64,000 bases of DNA from Saltatorellus ferox (lineage in GTDB: Bacteria; Planctomycetota; UBA1135; GCA-002686595): contig CP036434.1 of the NCBI GenBank assembly GCA_007751475.1, positions 3,224,001 through 3,288,000 on the forward strand, given 5' to 3'. Positions 53,205-60,755 of this stretch are shown here, one piece after another. Made by a program: the position numbers and the translations under genes. Under the pieces are notes generated by a model. It did no database searches, was not told where the DNA came from, and saw only the letters and a program-made list of their open reading frames with translations. Every line of letters starts with the position of its first letter. The stretch's first letter is position 1.

Positions 53205-54776
53205 ATGCGACTCTTCCCTCGCCGGTCGATCCCCGTCCGTCGTCTCGCTCACCTGATGCTGGCCTGCTGGCTGCTCACAGGCTCTTCGCTCGCGCGAACT
53301 TTCCAGGACGCAGGCGAGGTGGCGGCCGCCGTGGCCCAGCTTCGCTCCGTCCTCGCCGACGGTACGAGCGAACAGCGTCGCTCGGCCATCGAGTACCTCG
53401 CGGCCTACGGTGGATCCGAGGCGCTCGACCTCGTGGCCGATGCGCTGGGGGATCCCGACCCCTATGTCGCGGACGAGGCCCAGCTCCAGGTGACCGAGTT
53501 CGGCGCTGACGGCGCGCTCAAGCTGCTGCTGGGTCGCCGCGGGATCGGCTCGAGGGACCGCAGGGTTCGGCTGCGCGCCGCCGAAGCGATCGGTCGGATC
53601 TACGAGCCCGTGGACGCCGAGACCGTGCTCTCCCGGGTACGAGACAAGGACGTCGAACTCGCCATGACGCTGCTCTGGTCCCTCGAACGCCTCATCGAGC
53701 GAGACTCGATCACCGGGAAGAAGGAGCGCACGATCAAGTCGGTCCGTATGCGCACCGGCCGAGGCGACAACGACAGGATCCGTGCCCGCGCGATGCAGGT
53801 CCTGAGCTTGCTCGATCCCTACGACGGCGCGATCTCCGCGGACAATCTGCGCGTGGACTGCGGGCTCGAGACGGCCGCGTGCCTCATGGACACGTTCCAG
53901 CGGCTTCAGCCCGTCGGCTATCTCGGAGCGCTCCATCGAGGGTTGGAGCACGAGAACCCAGCCGTTCGCCTGCGCGCCATCGACGTCTTGCTCCGCAAGC
54001 TGGCGATTCGTCCGACCCTCGATGCGTTCGTGCATCGACTGGAGAACGAGCCGCGGGCCGCGATTCGGCGGCGGCTGGTCGAGGGCCTCCAGCTTTTCAC
54101 GGGCGAGCCGCTAGAAGATGCACCGGCGGAGTGGAGGGCATACGTTTCCGCGCTGCCGTCTGCCTGGTCCAGCGGGGATGCCCCGCGTCTCCCCATCCCG
54201 CCCCAAAAAGTGGCCGGCGGCATGGACGTGCTGACCACGCTGGAGCCAGAGAGTGATCGCCTGGCCATTCTTCTCGACGTTTCGCAGAGTCTCTGGGCAG
54301 GGACGAGCAGCGAGCTGAATCTGCTGGACCTCATCACGCCGGAGATCGAGCGGCTTCTCGGCCGCGTCGATCAGAGCGGAACCTTCTACCTCCTGCCCTT
54401 CGGCGACCGGCCGCATCCGTGGAGCGAGTGTCCGGTCGAGGCCTCCGCGGCCAACGTCGAGGCGGCGCTCGCGTATCTTCGCACGGGCCTCGCGGCCCGC
54501 ACTTCCAAGTCCGAGGGCTGCAACCTCCACGCGGCGATCGAAGCGGCGCTCGCCCATCAGGACATCGACCGGATCGTCGTGATCACGGGCTCATCGTTCT
54601 ACGTCGGAGAACACGCGAACGTGCCTCTGATGGTGAAGCTGTTCGAGGAGCGGACGCGCTTTCGCCCCGCGATCTTCGACTTCGTGCTCCTGGGCGTGAC
54701 CGAGCCAGGGCCAGCGAGCTGGGCCCAGCTCACCTCGGCGCGCGGCGGGACGCTCTTCGATGTGATCCTGAAGTGA
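53205..54776 (+). CDS. second exported HEAT-repeat/VWA protein
   Basis: The 523-residue product has a signal peptide (basic M-R-L-F-P-R-R start, then L-M-L-A-C-W-L-L core), about six HEAT units (about 45-290) and a VWA-like domain from about 350 with the metal site D-V-S-Q-S. It is a paralogue of the protein at 19587-21251 with the same order, but the metal site has Gln in place of Gly and the C-terminal part is shorter. An extracytoplasmic scaffold role is inferred. ATG 53205 has AGAGG about 7 bases upstream; longer in-frame starts run through repeat copy B and are rejected. Confidence 0.8.
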   Translation: MRLFPRRSIPVRRLAHLMLACWLLTGSSLARTFQDAGEVAAAVAQLRSVLADGTSEQRRSAIEYLAAYGGSEALDLVADALGDPDPYVADEAQLQVTEFGADGALKLLLGRRGIGSRDRRVRLRAAEAIGRIYEPVDAETVLSRVRDKDVELAMTLLWSLERLIERDSITGKKERTIKSVRMRTGRGDNDRIRARAMQVLSLLDPYDGAISADNLRVDCGLETAACLMDTFQRLQPVGYLGALHRGLEHENPAVRLRAIDVLLRKLAIRPTLDAFVHRLENEPRAAIRRRLVEGLQLFTGEPLEDAPAEWRAYVSALPSAWSSGDAPRLPIPPQKVAGGMDVLTTLEPESDRLAILLDVSQSLWAGTSSELNLLDLITPEIERLLGRVDQSGTFYLLPFGDRPHPWSECPVEASAANVEAALAYLRTGLAARTSKSEGCNLHAAIEAALAHQDIDRIVVITGSSFYVGEHANVPLMVKLFEERTRFRPAIFDFVLLGVTEPGPASWAQLTSARGGTLFDVILK

Positions 54777-54797
54777 ACGGGCGGAGCCGCGAAGGCG

Positions 54798-55460
54798 TCA
54801 GACGATCGTCGCCGTGCGAAACGCCTCGCACCAGTCGACGACGACGGGTTCCTGGGTCGGTTCGTAGCGAAGCGTCGCGATCGATGCGTTGATGGAAAGC
54901 CGCCCGTCCAGGGCGACGTCCACGCCGTACGCCTCGTGGATGTGACCGAAGACGTGGAGTCGGACATCGAGTTCGCGGAGACGTTCCGTGAGAGCCTCGC
55001 AGCCCACGGGCTCGTTCGTCCGCGCCACCCGGTCGAGCATGCCGAACGGCGGGCCATGGGTGATGAGCACGTCGGTGGCCGGCGGAATCTTCGCCCAGAC
55101 GCGCCGCAGCGGCTCGCCGCGCGCGAGGTTGAACGCCCAGTCGTGGAACCACGGCTGCCACGGAGAACCCCAGAAGTGAACGCCGTCGATCTCCACGCCT
55201 TCGTCCTGCAGGTAGGTGGCGCCCGCCGATTCGATCAGGGCGCGCCCGCGCTCCGAGTCGGACTCGAACAGGAAGTCGTGATTGCCTGCGATCACCAGCT
55301 TGTGGCGGTGATTCAGATCGGCCAGCCACTCGGCGACGCGCGTCACCTCGCGGCTCGTGCCACGTCCCGTCAGGTCGCCCGCGTGAATCAGCAGGTCGCC
55401 TTCGGGGACGACGATTTCATCGTGCATCCCATGGGTGTCGCTGAGGCAAACCATCCGCAT
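54798..55460 (-). CDS. calcineurin-like metallophosphoesterase
   Basis: The 220-residue cytoplasmic protein has all five metal-binding blocks of the family: S-D-T-H-G (about 7), G-D-L-T-G-R-G, G-N-H-D-F, T-H-G-P-P and G-H-I-H-E-A-Y-G. This short form with T-H-G-P-P-x-G matches the group of predicted serine/threonine phosphatases or phosphodiesterases similar to UPF0046/MPPED. The substrate cannot be told. ATG 55460 is preferred; the Met two codons in is an alternative. It converges with the HEAT/VWA gene, 21 bases away. Confidence 0.85.
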   Translation of the reverse strand: MRMVCLSDTHGMHDEIVVPEGDLLIHAGDLTGRGTSREVTRVAEWLADLNHRHKLVIAGNHDFLFESDSERGRALIESAGATYLQDEGVEIDGVHFWGSPWQPWFHDWAFNLARGEPLRRVWAKIPPATDVLITHGPPFGMLDRVARTNEPVGCEALTERLRELDVRLHVFGHIHEAYGVDVALDGRLSINASIATLRYEPTQEPVVVDWCEAFRTATIV

Positions 55461-55503
55461 CTCAATATCGTAGCCGCCTCGTACGCTCACCCAAAGGCCA
55501 ACC

Positions 55504-55728
55504 ATGAACCACGAACTGATCGAAGACCGGGCCCGGTCCATTGGCTCCCTGCCCGTCCTTCGCATTCTTCCGTTCCGCCATCGCCGCGCCGTCGGCCCCT
55601 TCGTCTTCCTCGACGAGATGGGACCGGTGGATTTAGGGCCAGGAGAACGGATCGACGTCCCACCGCACCCGCACATCGGCCTCTAAACGCCGACCTACAT
55701 GATCGAGAACCGACGTAGGGGGGGGCAG
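55504..55728 (+). pseudogene. pirin N-terminal remnant
   Basis: Sixty codons encode a clear pirin start ending G-P-F-V-F-L-D-E-M-G-P-V then V-P-P-H-P-H-I-G-L, where the conserved metal-binding His lie. At the next codon there is TAA (55684-55686). Reading through, T-P-T-Y-M-I-E continues the pirin pattern for about eight residues and then stops matching. Pirin is normally about 230-290 residues, so the gene is both stopped and truncated. The 3' limit is approximate. The remaining bases up to the histidine kinase gene contain no recognisable pirin sequence. Confidence 0.75.
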
Positions 55729-55913
55729 GTCAGCGCGCCGCCCTGGATCGCCTTACGGAGGCCATCCAGTCGTCCGGGCAGAATGACCTCGTCGTTGGGA
55801 GATCGCTTCAGGCGCGACTCGATCTTCCATGGGGGACGAAGACCTCGCCCCTGGCGATTCCTCTGACGCAGTGGTTCTGGTATCCGCGGGGAGCGATTTC
55901 GTAGAGTGCTCGC

Positions 55914-58900
55914 GTGATCTCTTCGATACTCCTGCTCTTGATCCCTGGATCTTTCGGCACCGCCAGCCTTTTTCCGATGGGGCTGACGCAGGCCTCGGAT
56001 CCCGTGCTGGCCGTGCGCCGAGCCGATCCGGCGGACTGCGTCGTCACCACCTATGGGCTGGAGCACGGGCTCCCCACGCTGAGCCTCGAGGCGGTCGGGG
56101 AGGGGCCGGATGGACGGCTCTGGCTCAGCACGGCCTCCGGCATCTTCACCTTCGATGGTCGCTGGTTTCGACCCCTCACGTCCATCGAGCCGGCGTCCGG
56201 CGTCAATGGGTTGGATTCCATTCCACCCTACACGGTCACGCTGCTAAGGGACCGACGCGGTGCCATGTGGGGTGGGGCGGCGACGGGCCGCCTCTGGTGC
56301 ATCGACGAAGGGCAGCTCCACGAGATCACCACGGACGGGGCGCACGCAAGGACGCGTCTCCTGGTCGAGGGATCGGACGGCACCGTTTGGGCCGGTGGAG
56401 CCGGTCTCGTGCGGATCCATGGAGCGTCCGTCGAGGTTCTGCTCGACGCTCGAGAATTTCCCGGCATCAGCGTCACCTCGCTGCTGGAAACTCCTTCGCC
56501 GAGCGGTGCGTCGGGCGTACAGGACTTCGAGGTCGCGACCAACGACGGCCTCTTTCACTGGAGCCAGACGAGTGGACTCCAGAGAGTTGACTCCATCCCT
56601 AGCATCGCGCTCTTCCGCGACGGAGCCGGCCGCCGCTGGCGCTTCAGCGCGGAGGGTATCTCCGTCAGCGGGGTGGACGGCGTGGTGCCCTTCGAGGGAG
56701 AGTCCTCACACCTGCTGTCCACGGTGGTGATCGATCAGGATCGAACCCTGATCGCGTTCGACGCAGGGGCGTACGTCCTGGACTTCCACGGCGGAGAGCC
56801 GCGCCTGGAGCCCTATGGTGAACCCTACACGATCTCTGACCTGATGCCCGGGCCTGGCGATTCCGTGTGGGTCACGACCCGCAACTACGGCCTCCGGCTA
56901 CTCAGGGTGCGATACTTCCATCCCATCGACGCCCCGGCTCCAGGACGTTCCATGTTCGTCGTCAAGCCCGGCGGCCCCGACGAGGTGCTTCTCGGTTCAT
57001 GGACCGTCCCACGCCTATGGCGCTGGCGCTCCGGGTTCCCGCTGGAAGCATCCGGCGTGGAGGAGGTATGCGACTGGAGTGGTCTCGATACTCCATCGGT
57101 CCCGAGGGCCGGCGCGTTCGATGTACTCAGTGGCGATGGCCGCTCCGGGTTCATTCAAACGAGAGCCGGTCTGTTGTCTTTCGAAGGGCACTCGTCGGAG
57201 ATTGTCCTGGGTCAGGACTGGGGCCGGCCGGGTCGGCTGGTCCAGGTCTCGTCCGGCGCCGTCTGGGCGAGTCATGGTGAGAAACTGGTGGAACTGGTGA
57301 GTGGTCAACGCACAGGCCGTGCCTTTGTCCTCGGTCCAGCCCTTCTTTCGGCGCTGATCGCGGACGGCAACCGCATCATCGGGTTCGAGAACGGATGCGT
57401 CTTCACCTTCGACACCGAGTCCATGACCCGTACCATCGATCTGGTGCTCGACGAAGGCCTGCTAGGCAGCCTCTATCTGCAGCCTGACGGCTCGCTCTGG
57501 GCCTTGACGGACGGCAAGGGGCTCTATCGTCGAACGACCGCAGGCATTTGGCATCACTGGACGACCGAGCAGGGGCTCCCCACGAATTCCCTCGGCTGGG
57601 CCAGCGTGGTGTCAGGTCCCACCGAATCGACGCACCTCTGGATCAATTCGAACGCGGGCGTCTTTGCGGTGAGCCTTGTATCGCTAGAAGCCACGGCTGC
57701 CGGGCGCGAGGAGTTCCTCGATTGCGCCATTCTCGGATCGCCGGAGTCTCTGGCAGGCGACGGCGTGGCCTGCTCGAATGGCACGTTCGTCGTTCCCACC
57801 TTCGAAGGACCCATCGTTGTCGATACGCGCGGGCCGCTTCCGAGGCAGACGCCTCCGGCGCTGAGCCTGGGCGATGTGCTCGTGGACGGCCTCCCGCTCG
57901 ACCCGACGAACGAGCTGCGCGGGACGGCAGATGTGGTCTTCGAGTACCGCGCGGCTCAGTTTCCCTTCCAGTACGCATCCGAGGTCCAGTACCGCCTCGA
58001 CGGGCACGATCGCAGCTGGTTGATGGGGAACGACGATCGCCGCGTGCGTTACACGAGTCTCGCGCCGGGGCGCTATCAGCTTCAGCTACGGTCGCGCGCG
58101 CCCGGCACAAGATTCGGACCTGTCCTCATGGGGCCGGTGCTGCAAATCCACCCGCTTTGGTACAACAGGACCTCGGTGCGACTCGGAATCGCAGCGGGGC
58201 TCGCTGCGCTCACCGTGGGCGCATTTCGAGTTCGTACGAGGTTCCTCCGCAAGCGCGCGATGGTCCTGGAGGAACTTCTGGAACGGGTCAGTCTCAGCGA
58301 GGATCGCTACCGCCGTCTGTTCCAGACGACACCCACTTCGATCGTGATGTGGAGCGAGGAGGGGCTGCTCCTCGAGTTGAACGAAGCCGCCAGTCGACTC
58401 TTCGGGTTCGAACAGCGCGAGTGGGTGAAGCTGTCCGAGCTGGCAGCGGGGGAACCGGAGAAGCAGACCCTGCGGGACGCCGTACGTCACGCTCTCGCAG
58501 GCGAGGAGTCCGAGGGCCTTCAGCTCGCGACGCTGGTGGCCGGAGGCGAGGTTCATTCCTGCTGCTGGTACCTCGTGCCTCTCGCGCGGGAGGGAGGCGA
58601 GGTCTGGGGGCTCATGACGCTCGTCGTCGACCACGAGGACGAGGTGCAGGCGGCGGAGGCCGTGCGCCAGCTCCGACGGCAGCTGGCACGCGCGGAGGAA
58701 GCCGAGCGTGCCAAGCTGGCGCGCGAACTCCACGACGACTTCTCCCAGCGACTCGCGGCCGTGTCGCTGGGTCTGCGCATCGCAGGGAGCGAGATCGACG
58801 AGCGGGTCGAACCGAGCCAGCGCCGGGCGTTCGAGGAGTGTATCGAGAACATCGAGGGACTCAGCCGCGACGTGCACAGTCTCTCGCGACAGCTTCACCC

Positions 58901-59318
58901 CGCGGTGCTCGACGATCTGGGCCTCTTCGCAGCGCTCCGTTCCGAATGCGTCAGGCGCTCCCAGCTGAGCGATGCCGAGATCGACTTCGAGGCAGACGGG
59001 AACTCGCACCACCTCTCCAGTGAAGCGAGTCTCGCTCTCTTTCGTGTTGCCCAGGAAGCGATGCAGAACGCCGTGAAGCACGCCAGTGCATCGCGAATCC
59101 TGGTCAAGGTTTCTGTTGTTCCCGATGGGCTCCAGCTCGTGGTCGATGACAACGGGCTGGGGTTCGAGCCACTCACCGCACAGCGCGTGGGTCTTGGTCT
59201 CTCCAGCATGCGCGAGCGGATGCATCTCGTGGAGGGGACGCTCGTCGTCGAATCGAAACCGGGACAGGGGACGACCGTGCGAGCGCATGCGCCGTTTTCA
59301 CTTGCCGTGGGGCAGTGA
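55914..59318 (+). CDS. propeller-type sensor histidine kinase (Reg_prop, Y_Y_Y, PAS)
   Basis: The 1134-residue protein has a signal peptide and a two-component-propeller region (about 40-650) with repeated G-x-L-W blades such as G-R-L-W-L-S-T. Next are a Y_Y_Y domain (about 665-740, ending Y-Q-L-Q-L-R-S-R), one transmembrane helix (about 758-775) and a PAS domain (about 800-905). The kinase core has the HisKA_3 motif R-E-L-H-D-D-F-S-Q-R-L (phospho-His near 938) and a HATPase with N-A-V-K-H, D-N-G-L-G and G-L-G-L-S-S-M-R-E-R. This is the NarL-type kinase group, normally paired with a LuxR-type regulator, but none is adjacent. Relatives in other phyla sense polysaccharides. GTG 55914 begins the signal. 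Confidence 0.88.
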   Translation: MISSILLLLIPGSFGTASLFPMGLTQASDPVLAVRRADPADCVVTTYGLEHGLPTLSLEAVGEGPDGRLWLSTASGIFTFDGRWFRPLTSIEPASGVNGLDSIPPYTVTLLRDRRGAMWGGAATGRLWCIDEGQLHEITTDGAHARTRLLVEGSDGTVWAGGAGLVRIHGASVEVLLDAREFPGISVTSLLETPSPSGASGVQDFEVATNDGLFHWSQTSGLQRVDSIPSIALFRDGAGRRWRFSAEGISVSGVDGVVPFEGESSHLLSTVVIDQDRTLIAFDAGAYVLDFHGGEPRLEPYGEPYTISDLMPGPGDSVWVTTRNYGLRLLRVRYFHPIDAPAPGRSMFVVKPGGPDEVLLGSWTVPRLWRWRSGFPLEASGVEEVCDWSGLDTPSVPRAGAFDVLSGDGRSGFIQTRAGLLSFEGHSSEIVLGQDWGRPGRLVQVSSGAVWASHGEKLVELVSGQRTGRAFVLGPALLSALIADGNRIIGFENGCVFTFDTESMTRTIDLVLDEGLLGSLYLQPDGSLWALTDGKGLYRRTTAGIWHHWTTEQGLPTNSLGWASVVSGPTESTHLWINSNAGVFAVSLVSLEATAAGREEFLDCAILGSPESLAGDGVACSNGTFVVPTFEGPIVVDTRGPLPRQTPPALSLGDVLVDGLPLDPTNELRGTADVVFEYRAAQFPFQYASEVQYRLDGHDRSWLMGNDDRRVRYTSLAPGRYQLQLRSRAPGTRFGPVLMGPVLQIHPLWYNRTSVRLGIAAGLAALTVGAFRVRTRFLRKRAMVLEELLERVSLSEDRYRRLFQTTPTSIVMWSEEGLLLELNEAASRLFGFEQREWVKLSELAAGEPEKQTLRDAVRHALAGEESEGLQLATLVAGGEVHSCCWYLVPLAREGGEVWGLMTLVVDHEDEVQAAEAVRQLRRQLARAEEAERAKLARELHDDFSQRLAAVSLGLRIAGSEIDERVEPSQRRAFEECIENIEGLSRDVHSLSRQLHPAVLDDLGLFAALRSECVRRSQLSDAEIDFEADGNSHHLSSEASLALFRVAQEAMQNAVKHASASRILVKVSVVPDGLQLVVDDNGLGFEPLTAQRVGLGLSSMRERMHLVEGTLVVESKPGQGTTVRAHAPFSLAVGQ

Positions 59319-59344
59319 AGTTCTGCCTTCGGAAAGGGGCTCTC

Positions 59345-59603
59345 CAGGCGTAGCTCGCGCCTGCGCGAAGAACCATTGGGCTTGCGGCTCCACGACTCCC
59401 ACTCTTCGCCGCCGTGACTCACGTCCTTGCCTCCGTTTCTCGAGGCGGAGGCCAGGCCCAAGCTCGCGCGCCGTTAGCCCTCCATCCCGCCCAAGGGCGC
59501 CGCGCCCTCTCGAGCCTCCTCCGCTTCTCTGATTGCCTTGGTAGGAGCCAAGGAGAAAAGCGGATTCCACTCGAGGCCCAGCGTTCCCCGTTCTCGGCAT
59601 GGC
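59345..59603 (+). repeat. dispersed repeat, copy C
   Basis: About 259 bases aligning with copy B over its whole length, in the same orientation. It fills the 292-base space between the convergent histidine kinase and glycosyltransferase genes and reaches to within eight bases of the latter. No transposase is near this copy, as expected for a mobilised non-autonomous element. Confidence 0.82.
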
Positions 59604-59610
59604 CGTAGGG

Positions 59611-60750
59611 TCAGCCGCCGAGCACCGACGAGAAGATGGTCTGGTAGGCCGCGATCATCGCTCCGTGGGAGTACTCCGCGCGGACCCGTTCGAGACCGAG
59701 GCGCGCCAGCTCGTCGCGCTTCTCCTTCGACGCGGCCAGCCTGGAGAACGCTGCGCCCAGCGTCGCCTCGACGTTCACGCCCAGGGGGACGACGTGGACT
59801 CGCGCCTCGGGCGGTAGCGTTCGCGAGATGTCACCGACGTCGGTGGTCGCCGCGGGGACGCCCGCCGCCATCGCTTCGAGGAGCGACACGGGCTGCTGCT
59901 CCGAATCGCTGGAGAGCGAGAAGACGTCGAACGCCGAGTAGGCAGGGACGAGGTCCGAGGTGTGGCCGGTGAACGTGACCTGGATCCGGCTGGTGACCTC
60001 CTGGGCGATGGCCTCCAGCTTCGCGCGCTCGGGGCCGTCGCCGACGATCACGAGGTGGGGCTTCATCCCGTCCGGAAAGGTCGCGCCCGCGGCCGCTCGG
60101 ATCAGGCGGCCGAAGTTCTTGACCGGGCGCAGGTGCCCGACCGTTCCGATCACGAAGGCGTCCGCGGAGATGCCATGGCGCTCCCGGAACGCAGCGCCCT
60201 TCGCGGGATCGTTCGCGAACAGCTCCGCATCCACGCCGTTCGGGATCAGATGCACGCGCGGCAGCCGCCACGTCTTCTTCGCGATGCCTTCCAGCTTCGC
60301 GCTCGGGACGATGATCTCCGACGAGCGCAGGCTCAGCCGCCGCGTCCAGTTGCGGCGGCCCTTGAGTCCATCCGTCTCGTCCGCGTTGAAGCCGTCTTCG
60401 TGGTGGACGTGGGCGCCGAACCGCATCGACTTCGCCGCGAGCACCGCGTCCATCGCGCCCCAGTTGTAGGTGGCGAGGGCGTCCGGCTTCACCTCGGCGA
60501 TCAGCTCACGGAAGTAGCGCGCCGCCGCCATCGGCCCCGAGCCGGGCGTGAAAGGCCGGTACGCCACCTCGACGCCCCGGTTGACCTGGATGAGCTGGGA
60601 CGCTTCGGTCCGGTTGTCACACGCGACGATCGTATGCCGATAGCTCGCGCCCCACCCGTGCATCAGCGTGACGGTTCGCACCTGCGGCCCCGCGGGACAG
60701 AAGGTCGAGAAGACGTGCAGGAGATGCGGCGGGCGTGGCGCTTCGGTCAC
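59611..60750 (-). CDS. GT4-family glycosyltransferase
   Basis: The 379-residue protein has a GT-B fold. The N-terminal half has L-L-H-V-F-S-T-F and the middle I-P-N-G-V-D; the C-terminal half has G-H-L-R-P-V-K-N-F, V-I-V-G-D-G-P-E-R and the donor-binding S-L-L-E-A-M-A-A-G-V-P. It would transfer a sugar from a nucleotide donor to a glycan or lipid at the inner membrane face. GTG 60750 begins five bases after the stop of the upstream oxidoreductase-epimerase gene, so they form an operon, and a cell-surface polysaccharide role is inferred from that pairing. Confidence 0.87.
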   Translation of the reverse strand: MTEAPRPPHLLHVFSTFCPAGPQVRTVTLMHGWGASYRHTIVACDNRTEASQLIQVNRGVEVAYRPFTPGSGPMAAARYFRELIAEVKPDALATYNWGAMDAVLAAKSMRFGAHVHHEDGFNADETDGLKGRRNWTRRLSLRSSEIIVPSAKLEGIAKKTWRLPRVHLIPNGVDAELFANDPAKGAAFRERHGISADAFVIGTVGHLRPVKNFGRLIRAAAGATFPDGMKPHLVIVGDGPERAKLEAIAQEVTSRIQVTFTGHTSDLVPAYSAFDVFSLSSDSEQQPVSLLEAMAAGVPAATTDVGDISRTLPPEARVHVVPLGVNVEATLGAAFSRLAASKEKRDELARLGLERVRAEYSHGAMIAAYQTIFSSVLGG

Positions 60751-60755
60751 GGTGG

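Noticed and set aside
55695..56066. 123-codon minus-strand frame between the pirin remnant and the kinase
   Set aside because: No recognisable product; it runs antisense into the start of the kinase gene and across the pirin remnant.
59398..59608. Short coding frames conserved between repeat copies B and C
   Set aside because: The translated similarity reflects DNA-level repeat identity; frames are open on both strands, carry no family signal, and indels between copies shift the frame.
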